Source: Flavisolibacter sp. (GTDB lineage Bacteria > Bacteroidota > Bacteroidia > Chitinophagales > Chitinophagaceae). From it: a stretch of 5,162 bases of DNA. The translations under genes and the position numbers were made by a program. The stretch covers positions 1-5,162 of the forward strand of contig JACDAZ010000331.1 in NCBI GenBank assembly GCA_013695175.1, read 5' to 3'. Position 1 is the stretch's first letter. Every line of letters starts with the position of its first letter. The notes under the pieces are model-generated. The model did no database searches. It had not been told where the DNA came from and saw only the letters and a program-made list of their open reading frames with translations. Of the stretch, positions 1-5,162 are shown in pieces.

Positions 1-1
1 A

Positions 2-1417
2 GGAGATTATCCTGAAACTCAGTTTTATACAACAGAAACACAGGCTATACTAGCACTCAATGCTGCTTACCAGCCGCTTGCCTTTACTAACTCCAACAAC
101 AACCGTTTATGGGTTTTTGGAGATGTGGCTTCAGATGATTCAGAAAAAGGCGGCGACCCAGGCGACCAGGCTGATGTTGAATTAATAGATCAGTTTAATA
201 TTACTCCCATCAATGGTAATCTGGAGGCTATGTGGAGCTTATTATATGAAGGAGTTACCCGTTGTAATATAGTATTGAAAAAAGTGCCTGCCATCAATAT
301 GAACGAGGTGCTTAAAATGAGGCTTTTGTCTGAGGCTCATTTTTTAAGAGCTTATTATTATTTTACTCTCGTTAATCTCTTTGGTGATGTACCTGTAATC
401 CTGGAACCATTAAATGCAGATCAACTTCAAATTTCTCAATCAACCAAAAAACAAATTTTTGAAACGGTTATTGAAACCGACCTCATTGTAGCATCAAACA
501 CTTTACCGTCAATATATACAGGTGCAAATGTTGGCCGTGCAACTAGCGGCGCTGCAAAAGCTTTATTAGCAAAAGCATATTTATTTCAAAATAAATGGGC
601 AAATGCAGCAAGCACAGCAGAACAAGTTATTAATTCTGGTGTATATGAACTCCTGCCTTTATATTCTCAAAATTTCAATGCCAATTTTAGAAATAACAAA
701 GAATCCATTTTTGAAGTACAACATCTTACAGCTCAAAATCCGCAAACAGGAAACTCCTTAAACCAATATTTTGCCCCGCGAATAGATGGAGGTTATTTTT
801 TTAATGCACCTACACAGGATTTTGTAAATGAATTTGAAAAAACTTCTTCTGATGTTTATGATCCACGGTTAGATTATACAGTAGGGCGTGACAGCATGCC
901 CTGGTTCAACGGATTATTATTTAATAAAGAGTGGTCCCCTACCGGGTATCTTACTAAAAAACATCAACAGCCATTGTCACAAATTTCTAAAGCGCTTAAG
1001 GGTGATGCCAGCATTAATTATGTAGCTATTCGTTTTGCTGATGTATTGTTATGGTATGCAGAAGCATTGAATGAATCGGGACGTACTATAGAAGCCCTTG
1101 TACCATTAAATCGTGTAAGAAAAAGAGCAAGAGAAAGTTATTTATTTGATAATGGACTTTCTGGTTTTGGTAATGTACCTGTAGGTCTATTACCAGATGT
1201 AATATTGACGAACCAGGCAGATGTGCGAACTGCTATACAACACGAAAGAAGAGTTGAGCTTGGATTTGAATTTCATCGCTACTTCGACATCATACGGTGG
1301 GGGACCGTATTTGCAACTGATGCTATGAGCGATCGACTAAACTTTAATTATTCAAAACATAAACATTTTCCTATACCTCAAAGTGAACGGGATAGAAATA
1401 AAGCACTCTATCCTTAA
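2..1417 (+). CDS. SusD/RagB-family outer-membrane nutrient-binding lipoprotein, 5' partial
   Basis: SusD-like proteins are surface lipoproteins that cap the SusC TonB-dependent channel and bind glycans before import. The frame is open from position 2 to the TAA at 1415-1417, giving 471 codons. The signal peptide and lipid-modified Cys therefore lie upstream, and the GTG at 125 is an internal Val codon rather than the start. The first codons read GDYPETQFYTTETQAILALN, typical of the SusD N-terminus, followed by LWVFGDVASDD (about codons 35-45). A TPR-like helical part contains AHFLRAYYYFTLVNLFGDVP (codons 112-131), a family hallmark. Near the end, HERRVELGFEF and RYFDIIRWG (nt 1241-1303) and FPIPQSE are the usual C-terminal SusD motifs. 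The protein stops at ...KALYP, a few residues short of the NPGY-like tail many relatives have. A SusC gene is expected immediately upstream. The next gene follows after 38 bp and is probably co-transcribed. Confidence 0.95.
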   Translation, partial: GDYPETQFYTTETQAILALNAAYQPLAFTNSNNNRLWVFGDVASDDSEKGGDPGDQADVELIDQFNITPINGNLEAMWSLLYEGVTRCNIVLKKVPAINMNEVLKMRLLSEAHFLRAYYYFTLVNLFGDVPVILEPLNADQLQISQSTKKQIFETVIETDLIVASNTLPSIYTGANVGRATSGAAKALLAKAYLFQNKWANAASTAEQVINSGVYELLPLYSQNFNANFRNNKESIFEVQHLTAQNPQTGNSLNQYFAPRIDGGYFFNAPTQDFVNEFEKTSSDVYDPRLDYTVGRDSMPWFNGLLFNKEWSPTGYLTKKHQQPLSQISKALKGDASINYVAIRFADVLLWYAEALNESGRTIEALVPLNRVRKRARESYLFDNGLSGFGNVPVGLLPDVILTNQADVRTAIQHERRVELGFEFHRYFDIIRWGTVFATDAMSDRLNFNYSKHKHFPIPQSERDRNKALYP

Positions 1418-1455
1418 TTCAAACTTTTTTTTAAACACTAAAATTTATATTTATT

Positions 1456-2532
1456 ATGACGACTTTATTTAACAAATTTAAGTTTTTCAAAATCACCCTG
1501 ATTTTCACTTTTATGATGGGGATTTTCTTTATTTCATGCAGTAAAGACGATACTCCACCTCTACCACCCGCAGATAAAACAGAGTTACAAGCTACTATAA
1601 CATCTGCCCAGGCAATGTTTGACGTTTCTATAGAGGGCACCAAACCCGGGCAACATGAAGTGGGTTCAAAAGCGCCTTTCAAAACAGTTTTAGATGCGGC
1701 AAAAGCTGTTTCAGCAGATCCCAGTGCTACACAAGCTGCAGTAACCAATGCAAATGCCCAATTAAAAGCGGCAATGGATGCGTACCAGGCTCGTAAGATC
1801 AATGAAATTGCAGCTGCCAATCTTATTGGCTTTTGGAAAATGAATGGAAATGCCAGCGATTCTTCAGGTAAAAATAATCATGGGACATTAAAAGCAGGTC
1901 ATGCTTATTATGGAGCAGGAACGCCTACTCTCAGTGCAGATCGATTTGGAAGGGCAAACATGGCGTACTTTTTTGATAAAGGTGGAAATATAGAAGTTCC
2001 CTATAAATCGGCTCTTAATTCTCAGCAAATGACTATCAGCGTCTGGGTTAAGAAATCTGCGCCAGCCAGCAGAACTATAAATACTGATACTTATACAATC
2101 GCATCACTAAACCGTTGGAACGGATACAAATTTCAATTACAGTCAGCTAATAAATTCTTTTTAACTGTAAAAGCAGTAAATAATACAGATACAGTGTATC
2201 ATGATCGTGATGCTGAAGTTGCAGTATTAGATAATGATGTATGGTATCATGGAGTAGTAACATACAAAGCTGGGGTAATGAATTTTTATGTTAATGGAGA
2301 TCTGGTAAAATCATGGACTAATACTCCTGGTAATCCGGTAACCCTTTCATCTCCAATAAATTTTGTTATAGGACAAGACCTTCCAACAAGTGTTTATACT
2401 AATGTAGAAGGAGATTTCTATGTGAATTGGGGTGGTTTCTGGACAGGTAATTTGGATGATTTTATGTATTATAATGTTGCCTTAGATGGACCACAGGTAA
2501 AGTCAATTTATGAAAATCAAAAAACACTTTAA
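1456..2532 (+). CDS. Surface lipoprotein with FIVAR-like helical region and LamG (concanavalin-type) domain
   Basis: This 358-residue protein is probably a surface glycan-binding accessory of the SusC/SusD system. Residues 1-27 form a lipoprotein signal peptide with lipobox FIS-Cys28. Cys28 is followed by S-K-D-D, which resembles the Lys-acidic surface-export signal described for Bacteroidota lipoproteins. Residues ~41-115 are an Ala-rich helical segment resembling FIVAR repeats (LQATITSAQAMFD, GTKPGQHEVGSKAPF, AAVTNANAQLKAAMDAYQ). From LIGFWKMNGNASDSSGKNNH (123-142) to the end lies a Laminin_G_3-type beta-sandwich; MTISVWVKK (192-200), WYHGVVTYKAGVMNFYVNG (263-281) and GNLDDFMYYNVAL (331-343) are its landmarks. 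No catalytic motif is visible, so binding is inferred rather than hydrolysis. The ATG at 1456 is chosen because it begins the signal peptide; the upstream sequence is AT-rich without a Shine-Dalgarno, as usual in this phylum. A terminator hairpin follows the stop. Confidence 0.9.
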   Translation: MTTLFNKFKFFKITLIFTFMMGIFFISCSKDDTPPLPPADKTELQATITSAQAMFDVSIEGTKPGQHEVGSKAPFKTVLDAAKAVSADPSATQAAVTNANAQLKAAMDAYQARKINEIAAANLIGFWKMNGNASDSSGKNNHGTLKAGHAYYGAGTPTLSADRFGRANMAYFFDKGGNIEVPYKSALNSQQMTISVWVKKSAPASRTINTDTYTIASLNRWNGYKFQLQSANKFFLTVKAVNNTDTVYHDRDAEVAVLDNDVWYHGVVTYKAGVMNFYVNGDLVKSWTNTPGNPVTLSSPINFVIGQDLPTSVYTNVEGDFYVNWGGFWTGNLDDFMYYNVALDGPQVKSIYENQKTL

Positions 2533-2552
2533 TTTTTGAAGGGATATATAGT

Positions 2553-2591
2553 AAAGCCCTTATAGTAATTAAACTACTATAGGGGCTTTTT
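2553..2591 (+). terminator. Rho-independent terminator or attenuator after the LamG gene
   Basis: The left arm AAAGCCCTTATAGTA (2553-2567) pairs with the right arm TACTATAGGGGCTTT (2575-2589) over 15 positions, with one T-G wobble. The loop is 7 nt (ATTAAAC). A T-run (2587-2591) follows, and the sequence stays T-rich to about 2603. The hairpin begins 20 bp after the LamG stop and ends 17 bp before the next start codon. It therefore separates the SusD-LamG unit from the decayed ABC-transporter block, or attenuates read-through into it. Confidence 0.88.
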
Positions 2592-2607
2592 ATCAAATTT
2601 TTTGTAG

Positions 2608-2871
2608 ATGAATTTTTTGAAGCAATACTGGTATATTCCGGCTTTACTTTTTTTCAACCTATCCTGCAGTACTACTACAGCAAAAACAAAAGAATTAATT
2701 TTCAGAAGTTCCAATAATAATCAGGAAATAAATTTTATTACTGCAATAAAGAATCAATGGAATCATGATCATCCCACATCACTTGTACATATGCAGCCAA
2801 TACCTGAAGGGCAATCTAGTGAAGAAGTTATTCTTGCGGCTGTTGTAGGCCAAAATGATTTAAAAGATTGA
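2608..2871 (+). pseudogene. N-terminal remnant of an ABC sugar-binding lipoprotein (family 1 extracellular solute-binding protein)
   Basis: The 87-codon frame encodes a lipoprotein signal peptide (hydrophobic IPALLFFNLS before Cys20, then S-T-T-T). It is followed by the recognisable start of a sugar ABC transporter substrate-binding protein: ELIFRSSNNNQEINFITAIK, NQWNHDHP, and HMQPIPEGQSSEEVILAAVVG (split here as HMQPIPEG and QSSEEVILAAVVG). In full-length relatives of about 400-450 residues, the conserved AA(V/I)xG is followed by a TTPD-type motif and the rest of the two-lobed binding fold. Here homology stops after AAVVG (about nt 2850), and seven unrelated residues lead to a TGA. Roughly 80% of the protein is missing and it cannot bind sugar. 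The fragment may still be translated and exported as a short lipoprotein. Its TGA (2869-2871) overlaps the TTG start of the next gene. The family call rests on motif recall and is fairly firm; the deletion is inferred. Confidence 0.8.
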
Positions 2872-3983
2872 AAGCTGAATTAAACATAGGAATTATTGGA
2901 GCAGGAAGCTTTGCAGCTTTTGCAACTCAAAGTTTTTTAAAAATAAAAGGAATAAAAATTATTGCTGTATCCGATGTAAATGAACACGTTGGAAAACAGC
3001 TTGCAAAAAAATTGAGTGCAAAATTTTTTACAGCGTATGATGATCTTTTAGTGGATACTGATGTTGACCTGGTTTATATAGCAACACCTCCCTTTCTTCA
3101 ATTTGAAATTTCCAAAAAATCATTGCTTGCGGGTAAACATGTACTTTGTGAAAAGCCTGCTGCCTTACGAAATAGTGAAGTGAAAGAATTGAAAATTCTA
3201 GCTATAAAGCTCAAGCTTTTATATGTAGTTAATCTCATGCAGCGTTACAATCACTTGTATAAGGTGATTAAATTTATTATAGATCAAAAATTAATGGGCA
3301 ATTTCCTTCATGGCTTTTTCGAAAATTATGCAAGTGATGAAAATTTACATAAAGAACACTGGTTTTGGGATGAGACTAAAAGCGGAGGAATATTTATTGA
3401 ACACGGCGTTCATTTTTTTGACATGTTTAGCGGATGGCTGGGGAAAGGTTTGGTGATAAAATCTTTACAGTTACAACGCAAGTATTTAACGACAACCATT
3501 TATGACCGGGTGCAGGCAACAGTATTATACGATGAGGGTACAGTAAATTTTTATCATGGTTTTAATCAGCCTAAAATTTTAGACAGGCAAGAGATGAGAT
3601 TACAATTTGAAAGAGGCGATATCACTTTATATGAGTGGATACCGGTTAAGATGAAACTTCACGGACTGTTTACAAACGAACAATTGAAAAAAATTACTGA
3701 ATTGATTGGGTCTTGCTCCATAATAAAGCATAACAGGAGCAATCAAATAAAAGAAAAAGCAATAGGAAAATTTGCTGATATCATCTTTGATGAACATGTT
3801 ACAATAAAATGTGGCAACAGACAGGAAAAGCAAAATCGTTATCAGCAAATGCTTATGGATATGTTGCAAGATCAATGGAGCTGGATAAAGAATGGTAATC
3901 ATATAAGAATAATAACCGAAGATAATGCTATAGAAGCTTTAAGTATGGCAGAGCATGCAAAACAGATAGCACAAAAATTTTAA
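2868..3983 (+). CDS. Gfo/Idh/MocA-family NAD(P)-dependent oxidoreductase
   Basis: This 371-residue cytoplasmic protein is an intact-looking sugar or cyclitol dehydrogenase of the Gfo/Idh/MocA family. The N-terminal Rossmann fold carries GIIGAG (residues 8-13) for dinucleotide binding and an acidic residue ending beta-2 (SDVN, D36), which would favour NAD. IATPP (71-75) and HVLCEKP (91-97, with K96 the expected catalytic lysine) follow. In the C-terminal alpha/beta domain, GGIFIEHGVHFFD (173-185) corresponds to the substrate-site motif. H182 is in the expected place, but E178 sits where many members have Asp. The length is normal for the family. The only start that gives a complete N-terminus is TTG at 2868, because an in-frame TGA lies at 2856-2858 and no ATG lies between. 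That start overlaps the stop of the preceding remnant (TTGA), suggesting translational coupling. The substrate is unknown; the neighbouring GH130 and ABC fragments suggest a carbohydrate, perhaps an oxidised mannoside. Confidence 0.9.
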   Translation: MKAELNIGIIGAGSFAAFATQSFLKIKGIKIIAVSDVNEHVGKQLAKKLSAKFFTAYDDLLVDTDVDLVYIATPPFLQFEISKKSLLAGKHVLCEKPAALRNSEVKELKILAIKLKLLYVVNLMQRYNHLYKVIKFIIDQKLMGNFLHGFFENYASDENLHKEHWFWDETKSGGIFIEHGVHFFDMFSGWLGKGLVIKSLQLQRKYLTTTIYDRVQATVLYDEGTVNFYHGFNQPKILDRQEMRLQFERGDITLYEWIPVKMKLHGLFTNEQLKKITELIGSCSIIKHNRSNQIKEKAIGKFADIIFDEHVTIKCGNRQEKQNRYQQMLMDMLQDQWSWIKNGNHIRIITEDNAIEALSMAEHAKQIAQKF

Positions 3984-3990
3984 TTGTAGT

Positions 3991-4159
3991 ATGACAGGTG
4001 GAGGTCCTTTAAATATAACACTTTCTGTAGTCTTATTCATTTACAAACAAGCATTTCAATACTATAATATGTGCTATTCTGCTACTCTTGGTTTTTTATG
4101 CTTTCTTAATTATGACTGTAGTAGTGGTACAGAAAAAGATTATTGAGAAAGGAGTTTAA
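3991..4159 (+). pseudogene. C-terminal remnant of a MalF-type sugar ABC transporter permease, frameshifted
   Basis: Only the last ~55 residues of an inner-membrane sugar permease are present. MTGGGPLN (from 3991) is the conserved TGGGP segment after the EAA loop of MalF-type permeases. It is followed by ITLSVVLFIYKQAFQYYNM and the last membrane helix (YSATLGFLCFL, then IMTVVVVQKK). The frame reads correctly to codon CTT at 4105-4107, after which one extra A (about 4108-4109) shifts it. The second part continues in the +1 frame from 4109 and ends ...IIEKGV at the TAA of 4157-4159. Everything upstream of TGGGP, including the EAA loop that contacts the ATPase, is absent. The sequence jumps from the oxidoreductase stop (3983) to this point within a few bases. 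The fragment cannot form a transporter. Confidence 0.82.
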
Positions 4160-4344
4160 GTGATAAAACAATTTTCTATAAAAAAATATTGATGTACGCA
4201 GCACTAATCATTGCCGTAGTAACATTCATATATCCATTTATTTGGATGATTGGTGCTTCTTTAGCGCCTATGCACGAGGTAAGAAAAATGATTTTAAGGC
4301 CGAATCAACCGGAATTTGGCAATTTTAAAAATAAGAGCCGATGA
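4160..4344 (+). pseudogene. N-terminal remnant of a MalG-type sugar ABC transporter permease, frameshifted
   Basis: GTG at 4160 directly abuts the MalF remnant stop, which fits the usual malF-malG order in sugar ABC operons. It starts VIKQFSIKK, then hits an in-frame TGA at 4190. If one A is restored in the A7 run at 4180-4186, the frame continues as ILMYAALIIAVVTFIYPFIW and MIGASLAPMHEV. That is the first membrane helix and following loop of a MalG-type permease, and it runs on to RPNQPEFGNFK. Homology then ends near 4329, and the frame stops at TGA 4342-4344. Of about 275-300 residues expected, only about 55 remain, and the EAA loop is gone. A shorter in-frame start exists at ATG 4192, but the product would still be a fragment. 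Confidence 0.8.
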
Positions 4345-4497
4345 ATGAGAAAAAGAAGTTATGTTCCCAATGTGGTTTATACCTGTGGCTTATTACTTCA
4401 TGGTGATATGCTGGTTATTCCTTATGCAGTTTCAGATTCAGCCACAGGCTTTGCTACTGTTGATATTAAAGAATTACTTGAGGAAATGAAAATTTAA
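4345..4497 (+). pseudogene. C-terminal remnant of a GH130-like beta-mannoside phosphorylase/hydrolase
   Basis: This 50-codon frame reads MRKRSYVPNVVYTCG, LLLHGDMLVIPYAVSD, SATGFATVDIKELLEEM and ends at TAA 4495-4497. The VPNVVYxCG...HGD...IPYxxSD...FAT order is the signature end of GH130 enzymes, five-bladed beta-propellers of about 300-350 residues that phosphorolyse or hydrolyse beta-mannosidic linkages. The remaining ~85% of the propeller, including the region that would carry the catalytic Asp, is absent, so it is inactive. The ATG at 4345 immediately follows the MalG remnant's TGA and is in the same reading frame. This suggests that one deletion fused the middle of malG to the end of the GH130 gene. 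Linkage specificity cannot be read from this fragment. Confidence 0.75.
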
Positions 4498-4506
4498 AAT
4501 AATAAA

Positions 4507-5162
4507 ATGAGAAAAGATCTACAGTTTTTGCTTTGTTTTATAGCTATCAGCTGCATGGCTGTTACCTGTAAAAAGCAATCAGCAGCACTTCCCGTTGTTC
4601 CAGATAATAATAACCTTGTGAATTTGAGCCATCTGGATTATTTATATACACCTCTTACTTTTTTAACGGGAACAAAGGCGGCAGGAATATTTATTTATGC
4701 AGAGGCTCCGGATTATCGTCTTGTAACTGATGCCGATGAAGGTTTTACTTGTGTAGATGATGTAGCAAGGGCAGTACAGGTGTATGTACGAAGTCCCCGG
4801 TTTGATTCAGATACTTCTGTTCGAAATAAAGTATTCAATCTAATCAGGTTTGTATTGGAAATGCAATCTGATAACGGCTATTTTTATAATTTTATATTCC
4901 CGGATCTTAGTATCAATAAAAATGGTATAACAAGTCGCAATGAACCTAACTGGTGGTCGTGGCGTGCATTATATACACTTACTGAGACAAGCCCTTTGAT
5001 AAGAATTAAAGATGCTCAACTTGCTGATGAAATGGAAGCTGCAATTTCTAAACTTATTACTAAAATAAAAACTGATCTTGCTCCTATTCCAAAAACTACA
5101 AAAATTGTAACAGGTATAACAGTGCCTGAATGGTTGCCTGCAGGAAGTGGTACAGATCAGGC
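4507..5162 (+). CDS. Secreted lipoprotein of unknown family, glycosidase-like helical-toroid candidate, 3' partial
   Basis: The frame is open from ATG 4507 through the right edge (218 full codons) without interruption, so unlike its left neighbours it appears intact. The N-terminus is a lipoprotein signal peptide (LQFLLCFIAISCMAVT before Cys21, then K-K-Q-S); Cys16 is a less likely lipidation site. The mature part has HLDYLYTP (42-49), KAAGIFIYAEAPDY (57-70), GFTCVDDVARA (79-89), FNLIRFVLEMQSDNGYFYNF and EPNWWSWRALYTLTETSP (from E146). Amphipathic helices alternating with short aromatic or acidic loops recall (alpha/alpha)6-toroid carbohydrate-active proteins. The VDDVARA block resembles helical domains found beside mannoside-processing enzymes. 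I do not recognise a named family, and catalytic activity is inference. It starts 9 bp after the GH130 remnant, so it was probably the next gene of the same operon. The start has no Shine-Dalgarno; the AT-rich leader is normal for the phylum. Confidence 0.8.
   Translation, partial: MRKDLQFLLCFIAISCMAVTCKKQSAALPVVPDNNNLVNLSHLDYLYTPLTFLTGTKAAGIFIYAEAPDYRLVTDADEGFTCVDDVARAVQVYVRSPRFDSDTSVRNKVFNLIRFVLEMQSDNGYFYNFIFPDLSINKNGITSRNEPNWWSWRALYTLTETSPLIRIKDAQLADEMEAAISKLITKIKTDLAPIPKTTKIVTGITVPEWLPAGSGTDQ

Noticed and set aside
125..1417. Reading the SusD gene as starting at GTG 125.
   Set aside because: The same frame is open to position 2 and the residues before 125 are typical SusD N-terminal sequence, so the gene simply runs off the left edge.
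1431..1820. A 129-codon open frame on the minus strand.
   Set aside because: It lies antisense to the signal peptide and FIVAR-like part of the LamG lipoprotein. Its Ala-rich sequence mirrors that gene's codons and shows no domain of its own.
2530..2538. TAATTTTTG resembling the Bacteroidota -7 promoter element (TAnnTTTG).
   Set aside because: The spacing inside the element is off by one base, there is no matching upstream element, and it precedes the terminator hairpin.
3627..3902. A 91-codon minus-strand frame with hydrophobic stretches.
   Set aside because: It is antisense to the conserved oxidoreductase; the apparent hydrophobicity comes from the complement of Lys/Asn-rich codons.
4341..4400. 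A frame starting ATGAATGAGAAA that gives a CSQCG motif resembling a zinc ribbon.
   Set aside because: It is an out-of-frame reading of the GH130 C-terminal remnant, ends soon, and has no second cysteine pair.
2600..4500. Insertion sequence or other mobile element as the cause of the broken genes.
   Set aside because: I saw no transposase fragment, terminal inverted repeat or target-site duplication at any of the breakpoints.

Overview
The window is AT-rich and looks like a chromosomal segment of a Bacteroidota bacterium. A Chitinophagaceae- or Sphingobacteriaceae-type organism is my best guess from protein style, not a proven placement. The evidence is a SusD/RagB outer-membrane nutrient-binding protein, lipoproteins with Bacteroidota-style signal sequences (one with a CSKDD surface-export-like tail), and AT-rich start contexts without Shine-Dalgarno motifs. 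All convincing genes are on the + strand.

Layout. (1) Positions 2-1417 hold a SusD-like protein whose 5' end lies outside the window; its SusC partner would be expected just upstream. (2) Positions 1456-2532 hold a surface lipoprotein with a FIVAR-like helical segment and a LamG/concanavalin-type domain. (3) A strong hairpin plus T-run at 2553-2591 closes this SusD-LamG unit. (4) Positions 2608-4497 look like the wreck of a sugar-uptake operon. In order they hold the N-terminal ~80 residues of an ABC sugar-binding lipoprotein, an intact Gfo/Idh/MocA oxidoreductase, the C-terminal ~55 residues of a MalF-type permease (with a frameshift), the N-terminal ~55 residues of a MalG-type permease (with a frameshift), and the C-terminal ~50 residues of a GH130-like mannoside phosphorylase/hydrolase. 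(5) From 4507 to the right edge runs the intact start of a secreted lipoprotein that I cannot assign to a named family; its sequence style suggests a helical-toroid, glycosidase-like protein.

Functional reading. The ancestral locus probably captured a glycan at the surface (SusC/SusD/LamG) and imported the products through an ABC sugar transporter. GH130 and the Gfo/Idh enzyme would then have processed them; the GH130 remnant hints at beta-mannosides. In this genome the transporter and GH130 have been destroyed by several internal deletions and single-base frameshifts. The oxidoreductase, the SusD-LamG pair and the last lipoprotein keep open frames. The main novelty is this selective decay. 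The alternative, an assembly or sequencing artefact, cannot be excluded from sequence alone.
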